Assembly (NCBI GenBank): GCA_045107005.1
Contig: JBGCFP010000186.1
Location: forward strand, 1 to 64,000
Direction: 5' to 3'
DNA length: 64,000 nucleotides
Source of the DNA: JBCCMA01 sp045107005
GTDB lineage: Bacteria > Pseudomonadota > Gammaproteobacteria > Steroidobacterales > JBCCMA01
In this document: one piece after another, positions 44,343 to 52,577 of the stretch
Layout of the letters: each line of letters begins with the position of its first letter
Numbering within the stretch: position 1 is the stretch's first letter
Translations under genes and position numbers: made by a program
The notes under the pieces: generated by a model
The model's input: the letters and a program-made list of their open reading frames with translations, nothing else
Told to the model about the DNA's origin: nothing
The model's database searches: none

Positions 44343-45274
44343 TGGGCTACGTCGACAGCTACCTGGTGCAAGTTGGACGCCACCTGACAAACGCGCAACG
44401 CGACGACATCCTTGATGAATTACGCAGTTCAATCGAAGATCAGGTGCACGACATTGCGGGCGATCGCGAGCCGACGCCAGACGACGAAAAAGCGGTCATT
44501 GCGCGTCTTGGCCACCCGCTGAAAGTGGCCAGCGGGTATACCGGGCCGCGCTATTTGATCGGCCCGGAACTGTTTCCAAGCTTTGTCCAGACGCTGCAGC
44601 GCGTGCTCGTTATCGTCGCCCTGGTACAAGTTGCCGTCCTTGCTGTCGCTTTCGTTAGCTCCGGCTATACCACTACACTTCGCGGCTTGTTCAGTGGTGC
44701 ATTCGGCACGCTCATGTGGGCGTTGGTGATTGTACTCGGAGTGTTTGCGGCGGTTGAGTATTCGGGCGATCAACTGAACTGGTACAACAACTGGACGCCG
44801 GATTCGCTAAGCCTCGCTCGAGTCACACCGATCGACCGTGGCGATCTGATCACCAACCTGGTCAGCGAAGTCGTGTTTCTCCTGTGGTGGAACGACATCC
44901 TTGTGCTGCAAAACTGGATACCGGGCAACGGTGAGGTACTCGCCTTTGCTTTGGGACCGGCGTGGTCGGCGTTGCATCTGCCGCTCAACGTTGTGTTTGG
45001 CGGGTGGTTCCTGCTGCACTTGGCAGTGCTGCTACGCGGCGTCTGGAGTCCCAAAACGCTGGCACTGGAAATCGCGCTCGGCGTTGTCGGGCTGGTCATT
45101 GCTGGCTGGTTACTGTTGCAACCCCCACTGCTGATCGTCTCCGGCGCACTGGGCGACCACACAGAACAACTAACTGAGCGAGTCGTCTTTGCGACCATTG
45201 TCATCATTGCCGCCTCCATATTGTGGGACATATGGCTCGCGTATCGACGACTGAGAAAAACGTCCGTGGCCTGA
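44342..45274 (+). CDS. HAAS-like signalling domain membrane protein
   Basis: 310 residues. The N-terminal 70 residues (SYLVQVGRHLTNAQRDDILDELRSSIEDQ, DEKAVIARLGHPLKVA) match the HAAS-type helical domain that follows PadR genes. Five to six membrane segments follow from about residue 85 (for example VLVIVALVQVAVLAVAFVSSGY and ALGVVGLVIAGWLLLQPPLLI). Start overlaps the PadR stop. This PadR plus HAAS membrane protein pair is common in bacteria, and the membrane protein may transmit a signal to the regulator; the signal is unknown. Confidence 0.85.
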   Translation: MGYVDSYLVQVGRHLTNAQRDDILDELRSSIEDQVHDIAGDREPTPDDEKAVIARLGHPLKVASGYTGPRYLIGPELFPSFVQTLQRVLVIVALVQVAVLAVAFVSSGYTTTLRGLFSGAFGTLMWALVIVLGVFAAVEYSGDQLNWYNNWTPDSLSLARVTPIDRGDLITNLVSEVVFLLWWNDILVLQNWIPGNGEVLAFALGPAWSALHLPLNVVFGGWFLLHLAVLLRGVWSPKTLALEIALGVVGLVIAGWLLLQPPLLIVSGALGDHTEQLTERVVFATIVIIAASILWDIWLAYRRLRKTSVA

Positions 45275-45314
45275 CGAGGTTGTTGGTCAGCCTTTCACGC
45301 CGTAGCATGAGGAT

Positions 45315-45881
45315 ATGAATGACGGCGCCAACATAACGCAGCTGCTCAACAACTGGTCCGACGGCGACCAGGCGGCTGGTGAAGCGCTCACTCCGCTGGT
45401 CTATGACGAGCTGCTGAAACTGGCGCGCCGACTGTTTCGCGGTGAAGGCAGCAGCCACACGCTGCAGCCGACAGCGCTGGTGCACGAAGCCTACGCGAAA
45501 CTGATCGATGTGGACGTCTCGTGGAAAGACCGCGCGCATTTTTACGCGCTCGCTGCGCGCATGATGCGGCGACTGCTCATCAACCACGCGAAGAGCCGTC
45601 ACGCGGCCAAGCGCGGAGGCAACGTGGTGCGCATTCCGCTCGACGATTCCCAGCATGGGAAGAACGACAGCGATCTTGATCTGCTCGACCTGGATCGCGC
45701 GATTGCCGGCCTCGCCGAAGTCGACCCGGCCAAAGCCGAGTTAGTCGAACTGCAGTACTTCGGCGGGCTGTCGCGAAAAGAAATCCAGGTGGTTACCGGT
45801 ATTTCTCCCAGTGGCCTTGACCGCAGCTTGCGCGTCGCCCGCGCTTGGCTAAAGGACGCATTGGCGGATCGCTCACGTTAA
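45315..45881 (+). CDS. ECF sigma factor of the kinase-linked type
   Basis: 188 residues. LTPLVYDELLKLARRLFRGE, LQPTALVHEAYAKLIDVD and HFYALAARMMRRLLINHAKSRHAAKRGG are region 2-type signatures of the sigma factors usually coded beside Ser/Thr kinases. Region 4 is LQYFGGLSRKEIQVVTGISPSGLDRSLRVARAWLK. It probably serves the kinase gene coded 14 bp downstream. No anti-sigma gene is seen nearby, so control may be by the kinase. Confidence 0.92.
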   Translation: MNDGANITQLLNNWSDGDQAAGEALTPLVYDELLKLARRLFRGEGSSHTLQPTALVHEAYAKLIDVDVSWKDRAHFYALAARMMRRLLINHAKSRHAAKRGGNVVRIPLDDSQHGKNDSDLDLLDLDRAIAGLAEVDPAKAELVELQYFGGLSRKEIQVVTGISPSGLDRSLRVARAWLKDALADRSR

Positions 45882-45895
45882 CGGCGCAGCTTGGC

Positions 45896-48800
45896 ATGAC
45901 ACCGGAACAATGGCAGCAAGTAGAAAAGGCGTTCGATCACGCCATCGAGCTCGATGACACGGCGCGCGCCGCATTTGTCGAGTCATTCAGTGAGCGCGAC
46001 GCAGTGCTGGGCGACAAACTGCGCGATCTGCTGAGTGCCGACGGAATAGAAATGGATCTCGAGGCGCCAGTTGCCGCAACGGTCAACCGGATCACGCGCG
46101 ACCTGCCCGACCCTTGGGTTGGGAAAACCATCGGCAGCTGGACTGTCATCAAGCGAATCGCCGCAGGCGGCATGGGCACGGTTTTTCTCGCGCAGCGCAA
46201 TGACGATGAATACCACGCCCAAGTGGCGATCAAGATCATGGCGGCGCAACTGCTCACGCACGAAGCGATGACACGCTTTCGTGCGGAACGTCAAATCCTC
46301 GCCAATTTGAACCACCCCTACATCGCCACGCTGCTCGACGGTGGTTCCACTGACGAGAAGCTCCCGTTTCTGGTCATGGAGTTTGTTAACGGCTTGCCCA
46401 TTGACGCTCACTGTGACCAACTCGAGCTGTCCATCGATGCACGTCTTGATCTGTTTGTGAAAGTCTGCGCTGCGGTCGACGACGCTCATCGCAACCTGAT
46501 TGTCCATCGAGACCTGAAGCCCACCAATATCCTTGTCAATGAACAGGGAGAGCCGCGTCTGCTTGATTTCGGTATCGCGAAATTGCTCGAGCATAACGAG
46601 GTGCAGGCGGACGCCGCATTGACACGTCAGGGCGCGCAAGTCATGACCCCCGAATACGCCAGCCCCGAACAACTCCTTGGCATGCCGGTGACGGTGGCCA
46701 CCGACGTCTACGCGCTGGGCGTCCTGTTGTACCGTTTGCTGAGCGGTCAGCATCCCTACGCCGAGCAGCTCACTACGCCCGCCGCCACCCAACAGGCGAT
46801 CTGCGAAATTGACCCGAGCCCACCCAGCAGTCGCATCGCCCCGACTGGCGAAGACGCCACGCGGCACGCCGAGTCGAATCGAAGGAGCCGCCAGCTGCGC
46901 GGTGATCTGGACAATATCGTGCTCAAAGCGATGCGCAAAGAACCGGAACAACGCTATCGCTCCGTCGGTGAACTGAGCGACGATATCGGGCGCTACCGTC
47001 AGCAGCTACCGGTAGCCGCACACCCACCAAGCCTGCGGTATCGGGCCGGAAAATTTCTGCGACGGCACGCGCTGGGCGTTACGTTCGCGGCCGTCGCCAG
47101 CGCCGCGTTTGTCGCCCTGATCGGCTTCTACACGATTCGCGTCACGATGGAGCGCGACCGAGCGCAACTGGAGGCTGCCAAGGCGACACAGGTTGCCGAG
47201 TTTGTGGCGGGCCTGTTCAGCACGGCCAACCCAGATCTGTCACTCGGCGAAACCGTTACCGCTCGATCGCTGCTCGATCAAGGTGTGCTGCGTCTGGGTG
47301 AGCTCGATGACCAGCCCCAGGTGCAGGCGACCATGCAAGATGTCATGGGCACCGCGTTTCGGGGCTTGGGCCTGTACGATCAGGCGCGAGACCTGCTGGA
47401 TCAAGCCCTGCGCACGCGCAGCACGGAGCTTGGTATTGATCACGAGGACACGCTGCGCTCGACCAACCACGTTGGCCTCTTGCTGCACGACCAGGGCGAA
47501 TTTGCCCAAGCCGAGACGCTATTTCGCGACGCGCTGGAGCTCAGTCAGCGAGCTCACGGCGCACGTGGCGAAACGAGCGCCAAGCTACTGCACGGACTGG
47601 CGCTGAGCCTGCACTCCCAAGCGCGATTCGATCAGGCGGACGCGCTGTATCGCGACGCGATCGCAGGCGTGCGTCAGACTGGCGGTGACGAAAGCTTCGC
47701 GCTGGCGCAATTGCTCGATGACTACGGTCGCCTGCTCGAGGATTTAGGGGAAACACAGAACTCCATCGCGACGCTGCGCGAAGCGATCGCGCTTTTTAAA
47801 ACGGTGCGGGGCGAAAACCATCCGAGTTATCTGAACGCTATGCAAAACCTCGGCTACGCGCATCTGTCGGACGGCGATCCTGACGAAGCCCAGCAAGTGC
47901 TTCAGGAGATGCTTGACCTGTCCAAGCGCGTGTATGGCGATGATCACCCGTTCACGGTCGGCTGCGCAGCAACACTCGCCACGGCGTATCACTACAAGGG
48001 CGAGTACGAGATCGCCGAAAAAATGTACCGCGATGCGCTGGAGCGCTTCGAGGAGATTTTCGGCCCGATGCACCCGGAGACAGCCATCGGTGCCAACAAT
48101 CTGGCCTCTTCGCTGCAGAGACTGGGGCGTTATGCCGAAGCGGAGCACTACTATCGCCTGGGTCTCGAGCGCAACATCGCGCTGCATCAGGGCAACCATC
48201 CCGAGGTCGCCACCAGCTACAGCAACCTGGGAGTGTTCCTGTTAGTGGAAGGCAACATCGAAGCGGCGGGCGAGCCCATTCGGCTGGGTCTCGAGATGCG
48301 GCGCGAACTGCTCGGTGACGATCACCCAAACACGATGACCAGCGTGAGCATCTACGCAACGTATCTGGCGCGCGCCGGGTCGCCCGAATCGGCGATCGAG
48401 CTGATGCTGGAAGTGATCGATTTTCGCCGTGAAAAACTTGGCGAGGAGCACCCGCACACCGCGCGTGAAATCGCCCACTACGGCAAACTGATGCGCGAGC
48501 TTGGGGAATTTGAAGAAGCGCGTGAGGCGCTTCAGCGTAGTCTCGCCATCACTCGAAGTGTATTCACGGACGGCCACGCCGAAATTGCACGCACGCTGAT
48601 CGCCCTGGCCCAGACCCACGCGGCGCTCGACGAACATACTCTGGCCCTGGCTTCGTTCAATGATGCGCGCGCGATGTTTGAAAAAATGCTCGGCGTAGAT
48701 CACCCGGACACGGCCACCGGACTGATTGCCATCGCCGACTACTTCAACCGGCAGGGACGCCTGGACGACGCCCGGGCCTTGCTGGACCACGCCACCGCTG

Positions 48801-49021
48801 TACGGCGCAGTCATTTCCAGAATGATGACTGGCGCATCGCGCAGGTCGACAGTGCCCTGGGTGAGAATCTGCTGCGCCAGGGTCAATGTGACGACGCCCG
48901 GGTTTTGTTAAACCGCGGCCACGACACGCTGCGTCGCGCCCGAGGTGCCCGCCATCCGTTGACTGAACAAGCGGCCGCCCGCCTGAACATGCCCTGCTCG
49001 GCGCCCATCGCCGGCCGTTGA
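45896..49021 (+). CDS. membrane Ser/Thr kinase with TPR-rich C-terminal domain
   Basis: 1041 residues from the ATG at 45896; a longer reading overlaps the sigma gene. Kinase domain residues about 80-370: AAGGMGTVFLAQ (Gly loop), VAIKIM with Lys113, VHRDLKPTNIL with Asp206, LLDFGIAK with Asp224, SPEQLLG. One membrane helix lies at about 392-416 (FAAVASAAFVALIGFYTIRV). From about residue 440 to the end runs a series of about twelve TPR-like repeats of 42 residues with the motif DHPxT/A (for example EENHPSYLNAMQNLGYAH, DHPFTVGCAATLATAY), the pattern of kinesin-light-chain-type TPRs. The TPR part would be outside the cytoplasm. It is probably controlled with the sigma gene. Confidence 0.93.
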   Translation: MTPEQWQQVEKAFDHAIELDDTARAAFVESFSERDAVLGDKLRDLLSADGIEMDLEAPVAATVNRITRDLPDPWVGKTIGSWTVIKRIAAGGMGTVFLAQRNDDEYHAQVAIKIMAAQLLTHEAMTRFRAERQILANLNHPYIATLLDGGSTDEKLPFLVMEFVNGLPIDAHCDQLELSIDARLDLFVKVCAAVDDAHRNLIVHRDLKPTNILVNEQGEPRLLDFGIAKLLEHNEVQADAALTRQGAQVMTPEYASPEQLLGMPVTVATDVYALGVLLYRLLSGQHPYAEQLTTPAATQQAICEIDPSPPSSRIAPTGEDATRHAESNRRSRQLRGDLDNIVLKAMRKEPEQRYRSVGELSDDIGRYRQQLPVAAHPPSLRYRAGKFLRRHALGVTFAAVASAAFVALIGFYTIRVTMERDRAQLEAAKATQVAEFVAGLFSTANPDLSLGETVTARSLLDQGVLRLGELDDQPQVQATMQDVMGTAFRGLGLYDQARDLLDQALRTRSTELGIDHEDTLRSTNHVGLLLHDQGEFAQAETLFRDALELSQRAHGARGETSAKLLHGLALSLHSQARFDQADALYRDAIAGVRQTGGDESFALAQLLDDYGRLLEDLGETQNSIATLREAIALFKTVRGENHPSYLNAMQNLGYAHLSDGDPDEAQQVLQEMLDLSKRVYGDDHPFTVGCAATLATAYHYKGEYEIAEKMYRDALERFEEIFGPMHPETAIGANNLASSLQRLGRYAEAEHYYRLGLERNIALHQGNHPEVATSYSNLGVFLLVEGNIEAAGEPIRLGLEMRRELLGDDHPNTMTSVSIYATYLARAGSPESAIELMLEVIDFRREKLGEEHPHTAREIAHYGKLMRELGEFEEAREALQRSLAITRSVFTDGHAEIARTLIALAQTHAALDEHTLALASFNDARAMFEKMLGVDHPDTATGLIAIADYFNRQGRLDDARALLDHATAVRRSHFQNDDWRIAQVDSALGENLLRQGQCDDARVLLNRGHDTLRRARGARHPLTEQAAARLNMPCSAPIAGR

Positions 49022-49106
49022 CCCCAAAACCCGTCTTACGCCGCCTTACTGGGAATGGGGCGCTCAATCGTGTGCGCTGCCGTTGAGCATCACGAGGACA
49101 AGAATA

Positions 49107-50150
49107 GTGCACAAAGTTAAATCACTGTCAGGAGCTGCCATCTGCGCGGGCTTCGCCATCGCAGGTTTGAGCGCTCACGCTCAAACCGAATCCATCGAAT
49201 TTACCACCACGTTGCCCGACTACGGGGCGTTCGAATTCTACGAATCCGGTTTCGGTGGCGGTCTCTTTGATCGCCTGATCGTCGAAGGACTTCCAAAGTT
49301 TGATCCGTCACTGGGCACGTTGGTTGACGTACGAATTTCGTTTTTCTACGACCTGTCGGTCGACGGTTATATGGAATCGGAAGGCATTCTGAACACCGGA
49401 GTGAGCCACACAGCCAGTTTCTCGCTGTTTCAGCTGGCCGTCGGTATCACGTTCGAATCCACGGCGGTCGATCCACCCACGTTCAACATTTTGGGCGATA
49501 TTGATACGTCCTTTGGCGGTGGTTGCTTGGGCAATCCGGGGGATGGAGACGCCTGCAGCACCGACTTCGGCAACTCCTACGGCGCTGGCGCGTTCGATTT
49601 TAGCGTGTTGGGCAGTATCCTGTTGAGCGACTTTATCGGTACTGGCGATTACACGGGTTTTGGCTTCGAAGTCGATTTCATTGACCCGACGTTTGATCTG
49701 TTCAATGTCGACAACGCGTTCGCCGAAGTTAATGCGTTTCAGGATTCGTTCAACACGACGTTTACCATTGAGTACGTCTACACGACCGGTATCGTTGATG
49801 CCGATGGGGACGGCGTAGAAGACGCATTGGACAACTGCATAGACGCGAGCAACGCGGGGCAGGATGACACCGACGGTGACGGCTACGGCAACGCCTGCGA
49901 CGCCGATGTCAATAACGACTGCGTGATTAACGTGCTGGACCTCGGCGTGCTGCGCTCGGCCTTCTTTGGCAATGATCCACTGCTTGATTTCAACAGCGAT
50001 GGCATCGTCAATATCGGCGACCTTGGAATTATGCGCGCGAACTTTTTCGGCGTACCGGGACCAGCCGGTATGGGTGGGGTGTGTGACACGGCGCGCAACG
50101 CCGACTCGCCGCTGTATACACGCGACGAAAAGACCGGGCTCTACCGCTAA
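49107..50150 (+). CDS. secreted protein with thrombospondin-3/dockerin-type tail
   Basis: 347 residues from a GTG at 49107, with GAGGA 9 bases upstream; a TTG at 49083 is the alternative. A signal peptide ends near GLSAHAQT. The first 230 residues are beta-rich with two Cys, and resemble no family I can name. From about residue 230 the acidic calcium loops run: DADGDGVEDALDNC, DTDGDGYGNACDADVNNDC and then DLGVLRSAFFGNDPLLDFN with NIGDLGIMRANFFGVPG. The tail is very like that of the protein at 20759-21730. Probably a cell-surface calcium-binding protein. A strong hairpin follows the stop. Confidence 0.82.
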   Translation: MHKVKSLSGAAICAGFAIAGLSAHAQTESIEFTTTLPDYGAFEFYESGFGGGLFDRLIVEGLPKFDPSLGTLVDVRISFFYDLSVDGYMESEGILNTGVSHTASFSLFQLAVGITFESTAVDPPTFNILGDIDTSFGGGCLGNPGDGDACSTDFGNSYGAGAFDFSVLGSILLSDFIGTGDYTGFGFEVDFIDPTFDLFNVDNAFAEVNAFQDSFNTTFTIEYVYTTGIVDADGDGVEDALDNCIDASNAGQDDTDGDGYGNACDADVNNDCVINVLDLGVLRSAFFGNDPLLDFNSDGIVNIGDLGIMRANFFGVPGPAGMGGVCDTARNADSPLYTRDEKTGLYR

Positions 50151-50162
50151 ACCGCGACAGCG

Positions 50163-50199
50163 AAAAACCGGAGCGGCGTCGATCGCTCCGGTTTTTTCC
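50163..50199. terminator. bidirectional terminator
   Basis: The stem aaaaaccggagcg and cgctccggttttt is perfect over 13 bases, with an 8-base loop and a T run on either strand. It lies between the dockerin-tailed gene and the convergent cytochrome gene and can end both transcripts. Confidence 0.88.
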
Positions 50200-50213
50200 A
50201 TTGCGCAGACTCC

Positions 50214-51629
50214 CTAGCGCTTGCGCGCCTCAATCTGACTCAACGCCCACTGCGGTGTCTTGTCCTGATGGCAATCGTTACACGCGTTCGGCGCGTTGTC
50301 CTGACCAAAACGAATCGTCGCTTTGGGGTCAGGCACATAACTCATCAAATGCGTACGGCTGTAACGCAGCACGCCGGTGGCAGCGACCATAATATGCTTG
50401 GGCATATGGCAGTCGTAGCAGTGCGAGCCCTCACTCCCGGCGTCGTGCTGCGTGTGCACAACAAGCTCCTGCGCGATGGGCGCATGGCAGTCGAGACAGT
50501 AAGCGTCGCTTTGCGCTGAGGGTTCAAGCATGCCGGGCTTGGCGGGCATTTTGTTATCGTGCGGATTGTGACACTGGAAACAGCGCGGCTGTGCTTCCTG
50601 ATAGCAAGTCGACTCGACGAACGAGCGAAACAACGTTCCGATTCCCTTTGGCCGTGAGTCCGCCCAGGTCTCCATGGTCGGAGGACCACTACGCGGCGTC
50701 AGCGGTGTTTCGCGAAAATGTGCCGACAAATCGTTGATGCGACCGGACGGGCTGTAGCCGGGCTCGTACAACCGGTAGGTATCCATCGTCTTGCGGAAAA
50801 TATCGGCCCCGTGGCAGCGCGCACAGACGCTCATGGCAGCCCCTTTGTCGAGCTTGGCCGCGTTGGCAATGTAGGCGACAGGCTGTTTGCGCACTTTGCT
50901 GTTCACCCAGGCCGCAATGCGATTGGCCGGATTGCCCGACATATAGTTCACGTGTGCACTGCCCGGACCGTGGCACGCCTCGCAGGCGATGCCCTCGTCC
51001 ACCCAGTGCGTGTCAGCCACGGTGTGCTGCGCATTCTTGTGGTCGACCGCCAGCTTGGTCGTGTGGCAGCGGGCGCAAAAAAGATTCCACGCGGAGTTCA
51101 GCGGTTTCATCTGATCCCACAAATCCGCGGCGTTGGTTTTTCTACCCTCCTGAAAATTCCAGTACGAAAAGAAGTCCTGTAACTCGGTGGACCACTGCAA
51201 TGGCAAACGACGCAGAACGCCGCCCTCTTCGCGCGTGAGATAAACCTGTCGATACTGGTAGCCCACGACGCGTTCAATCTCGAACGGTACGTACTCATCG
51301 CTGTGCGGGTGGCGCAGCGCCATCACGTAGGCATCGTCGTTGCGGTACATCTTCGCCACGGGTCGATCGCGCTGACCTTCAGCGAACCAATCGAGATTGT
51401 CGAAATTGCCGACCACCGACGCCACGCTGGCGTCGCGTGTCATGTTCGCGTGCGGCGAGCGTTCCCACTGAGGGAAAATCTGCGTATGACAGTCGCCGCA
51501 CACGCTCGCCCCCACATATTGGGCGTCATACAACGACGAGAACGACTCTGACTGGATCAGCAGCAGCGCGAGAACGGCAACAACGGCCAAGCCCGCGACA
51601 ACGGCGATTTTGCGTCGACCCTGTAACAC
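50214..51629 (-). CDS. octaheme c-type cytochrome
   Basis: 471 residues from a GTG at 51629, with AGGG about 8 bases upstream; upstream residues are not homologous. A single membrane helix at about residues 10-28 (IAVVAGLAVVAVLALLLI) anchors the N-terminus. Eight CxxCH heme sites follow in order: CGDCH, CARCH, CEACH, CARCH, CFQCH, CLDCH, CYDCH, CNDCH. The third is the CEACHGPGSAH box and the seventh the CYDCHMPKH box common in cytochromes of the c554 group. It should carry electrons or reduce a substrate in the periplasm. No reductase or quinol gene adjoins it, and the convergent neighbour is the dockerin-tailed protein. Confidence 0.9.
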   Translation of the reverse strand: MLQGRRKIAVVAGLAVVAVLALLLIQSESFSSLYDAQYVGASVCGDCHTQIFPQWERSPHANMTRDASVASVVGNFDNLDWFAEGQRDRPVAKMYRNDDAYVMALRHPHSDEYVPFEIERVVGYQYRQVYLTREEGGVLRRLPLQWSTELQDFFSYWNFQEGRKTNAADLWDQMKPLNSAWNLFCARCHTTKLAVDHKNAQHTVADTHWVDEGIACEACHGPGSAHVNYMSGNPANRIAAWVNSKVRKQPVAYIANAAKLDKGAAMSVCARCHGADIFRKTMDTYRLYEPGYSPSGRINDLSAHFRETPLTPRSGPPTMETWADSRPKGIGTLFRSFVESTCYQEAQPRCFQCHNPHDNKMPAKPGMLEPSAQSDAYCLDCHAPIAQELVVHTQHDAGSEGSHCYDCHMPKHIMVAATGVLRYSRTHLMSYVPDPKATIRFGQDNAPNACNDCHQDKTPQWALSQIEARKR

Positions 51630-51797
51630 GCAATAAACCCTGGCCCATGCAAGTCTGTGAGTATAGACCGCGCCCAGCCCGTTGGCAGCCACCAGCGCAC
51701 GCACCGTTTCATGACGTGATTCATATACGGCACAGCTGGGGTAAACTTCGCAGCCGAAATTATGTCGAACCTTTTTTCCACCACAAGGAACACAACC

Positions 51798-52544
51798 ATG
51801 CGTCTGATTTCTACCCTGATTCTGGCAACGGCTTTTTGCCTGCCGGCTTTTGCTGACGAAGCGACCGACGAACTCATCAAACAAGCCCTGGACGCCGACA
51901 TTCGCACGGAGGCTGAAAAAGAACGCGATGCCAATCGCAAACCCGCCGAGACGCTGGCTTTCTTTGGCTTGACCAAAGACATGAAAGTGCTCGAGCTCCT
52001 ACCCGGCGGCGGCTGGTACACCAAAGTACTGGCGCCGGTGTTGGCTGACGACGGTGAACTGTACGTGGGCGTTGGCTCCGGTCGGGTACGCGATCGACTC
52101 CTCGGCGAGCCCGGTTTCGACAAGGTGAAGGAACTGGATCTGGACCCGGGCTTTCGCAATGACGGCCCGTTCAACACCTACAATCTGAACCCGATCCGCT
52201 TTGACGAGAAGGGTTTCGATATGGTGCTGACGTTTCGCAACGTGCATAACCTGACGCCCGAGGCGAGAGCAATTATTAACAAGGCGTCGTTTGACGCGCT
52301 CAAATCCGGTGGGGTGTACGGCGTAGTCGATCATACGGCGCGCCATATGGAACCGATGAGCAGCGAAAACCGTCGTCGCCTGGACCCGATCATCGTCATC
52401 AAGGAAGCGCTGGCTGCGGGCTTTGTCTTCGAGGACTTTAGTGACGTGCACTATCGCCCGGATGATGAGTTACGTTATGAAGTGGGCCGCAAATCGGTCA
52501 CCGGCAACACCGATCGATACACGCTGCGATTTCGCAAGCCTTAG
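51798..52544 (+). CDS. exported SAM-methyltransferase-like protein
   Basis: 248 residues from an ATG with AAGGAA 8 bases upstream. A signal peptide (MRLISTLILATAFCLPAFA) would send it to the periplasm. The rest is a class I methyltransferase fold: VLELLPGGGWYTKVLAPVL as motif I, TFRNVHNLT as motif IV-like, and GGVYGVVDH as a later strand. A signal peptide on such a fold is odd, as SAM is not known in the periplasm, but this exported type recurs in gammaproteobacteria. It diverges from the cytochrome gene across 168 bp. Confidence 0.85.
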   Translation: MRLISTLILATAFCLPAFADEATDELIKQALDADIRTEAEKERDANRKPAETLAFFGLTKDMKVLELLPGGGWYTKVLAPVLADDGELYVGVGSGRVRDRLLGEPGFDKVKELDLDPGFRNDGPFNTYNLNPIRFDEKGFDMVLTFRNVHNLTPEARAIINKASFDALKSGGVYGVVDHTARHMEPMSSENRRRLDPIIVIKEALAAGFVFEDFSDVHYRPDDELRYEVGRKSVTGNTDRYTLRFRKP

Positions 52545-52577
52545 TGCATGGGGGCGCGGCGCCGGACGGCGTCGCGC

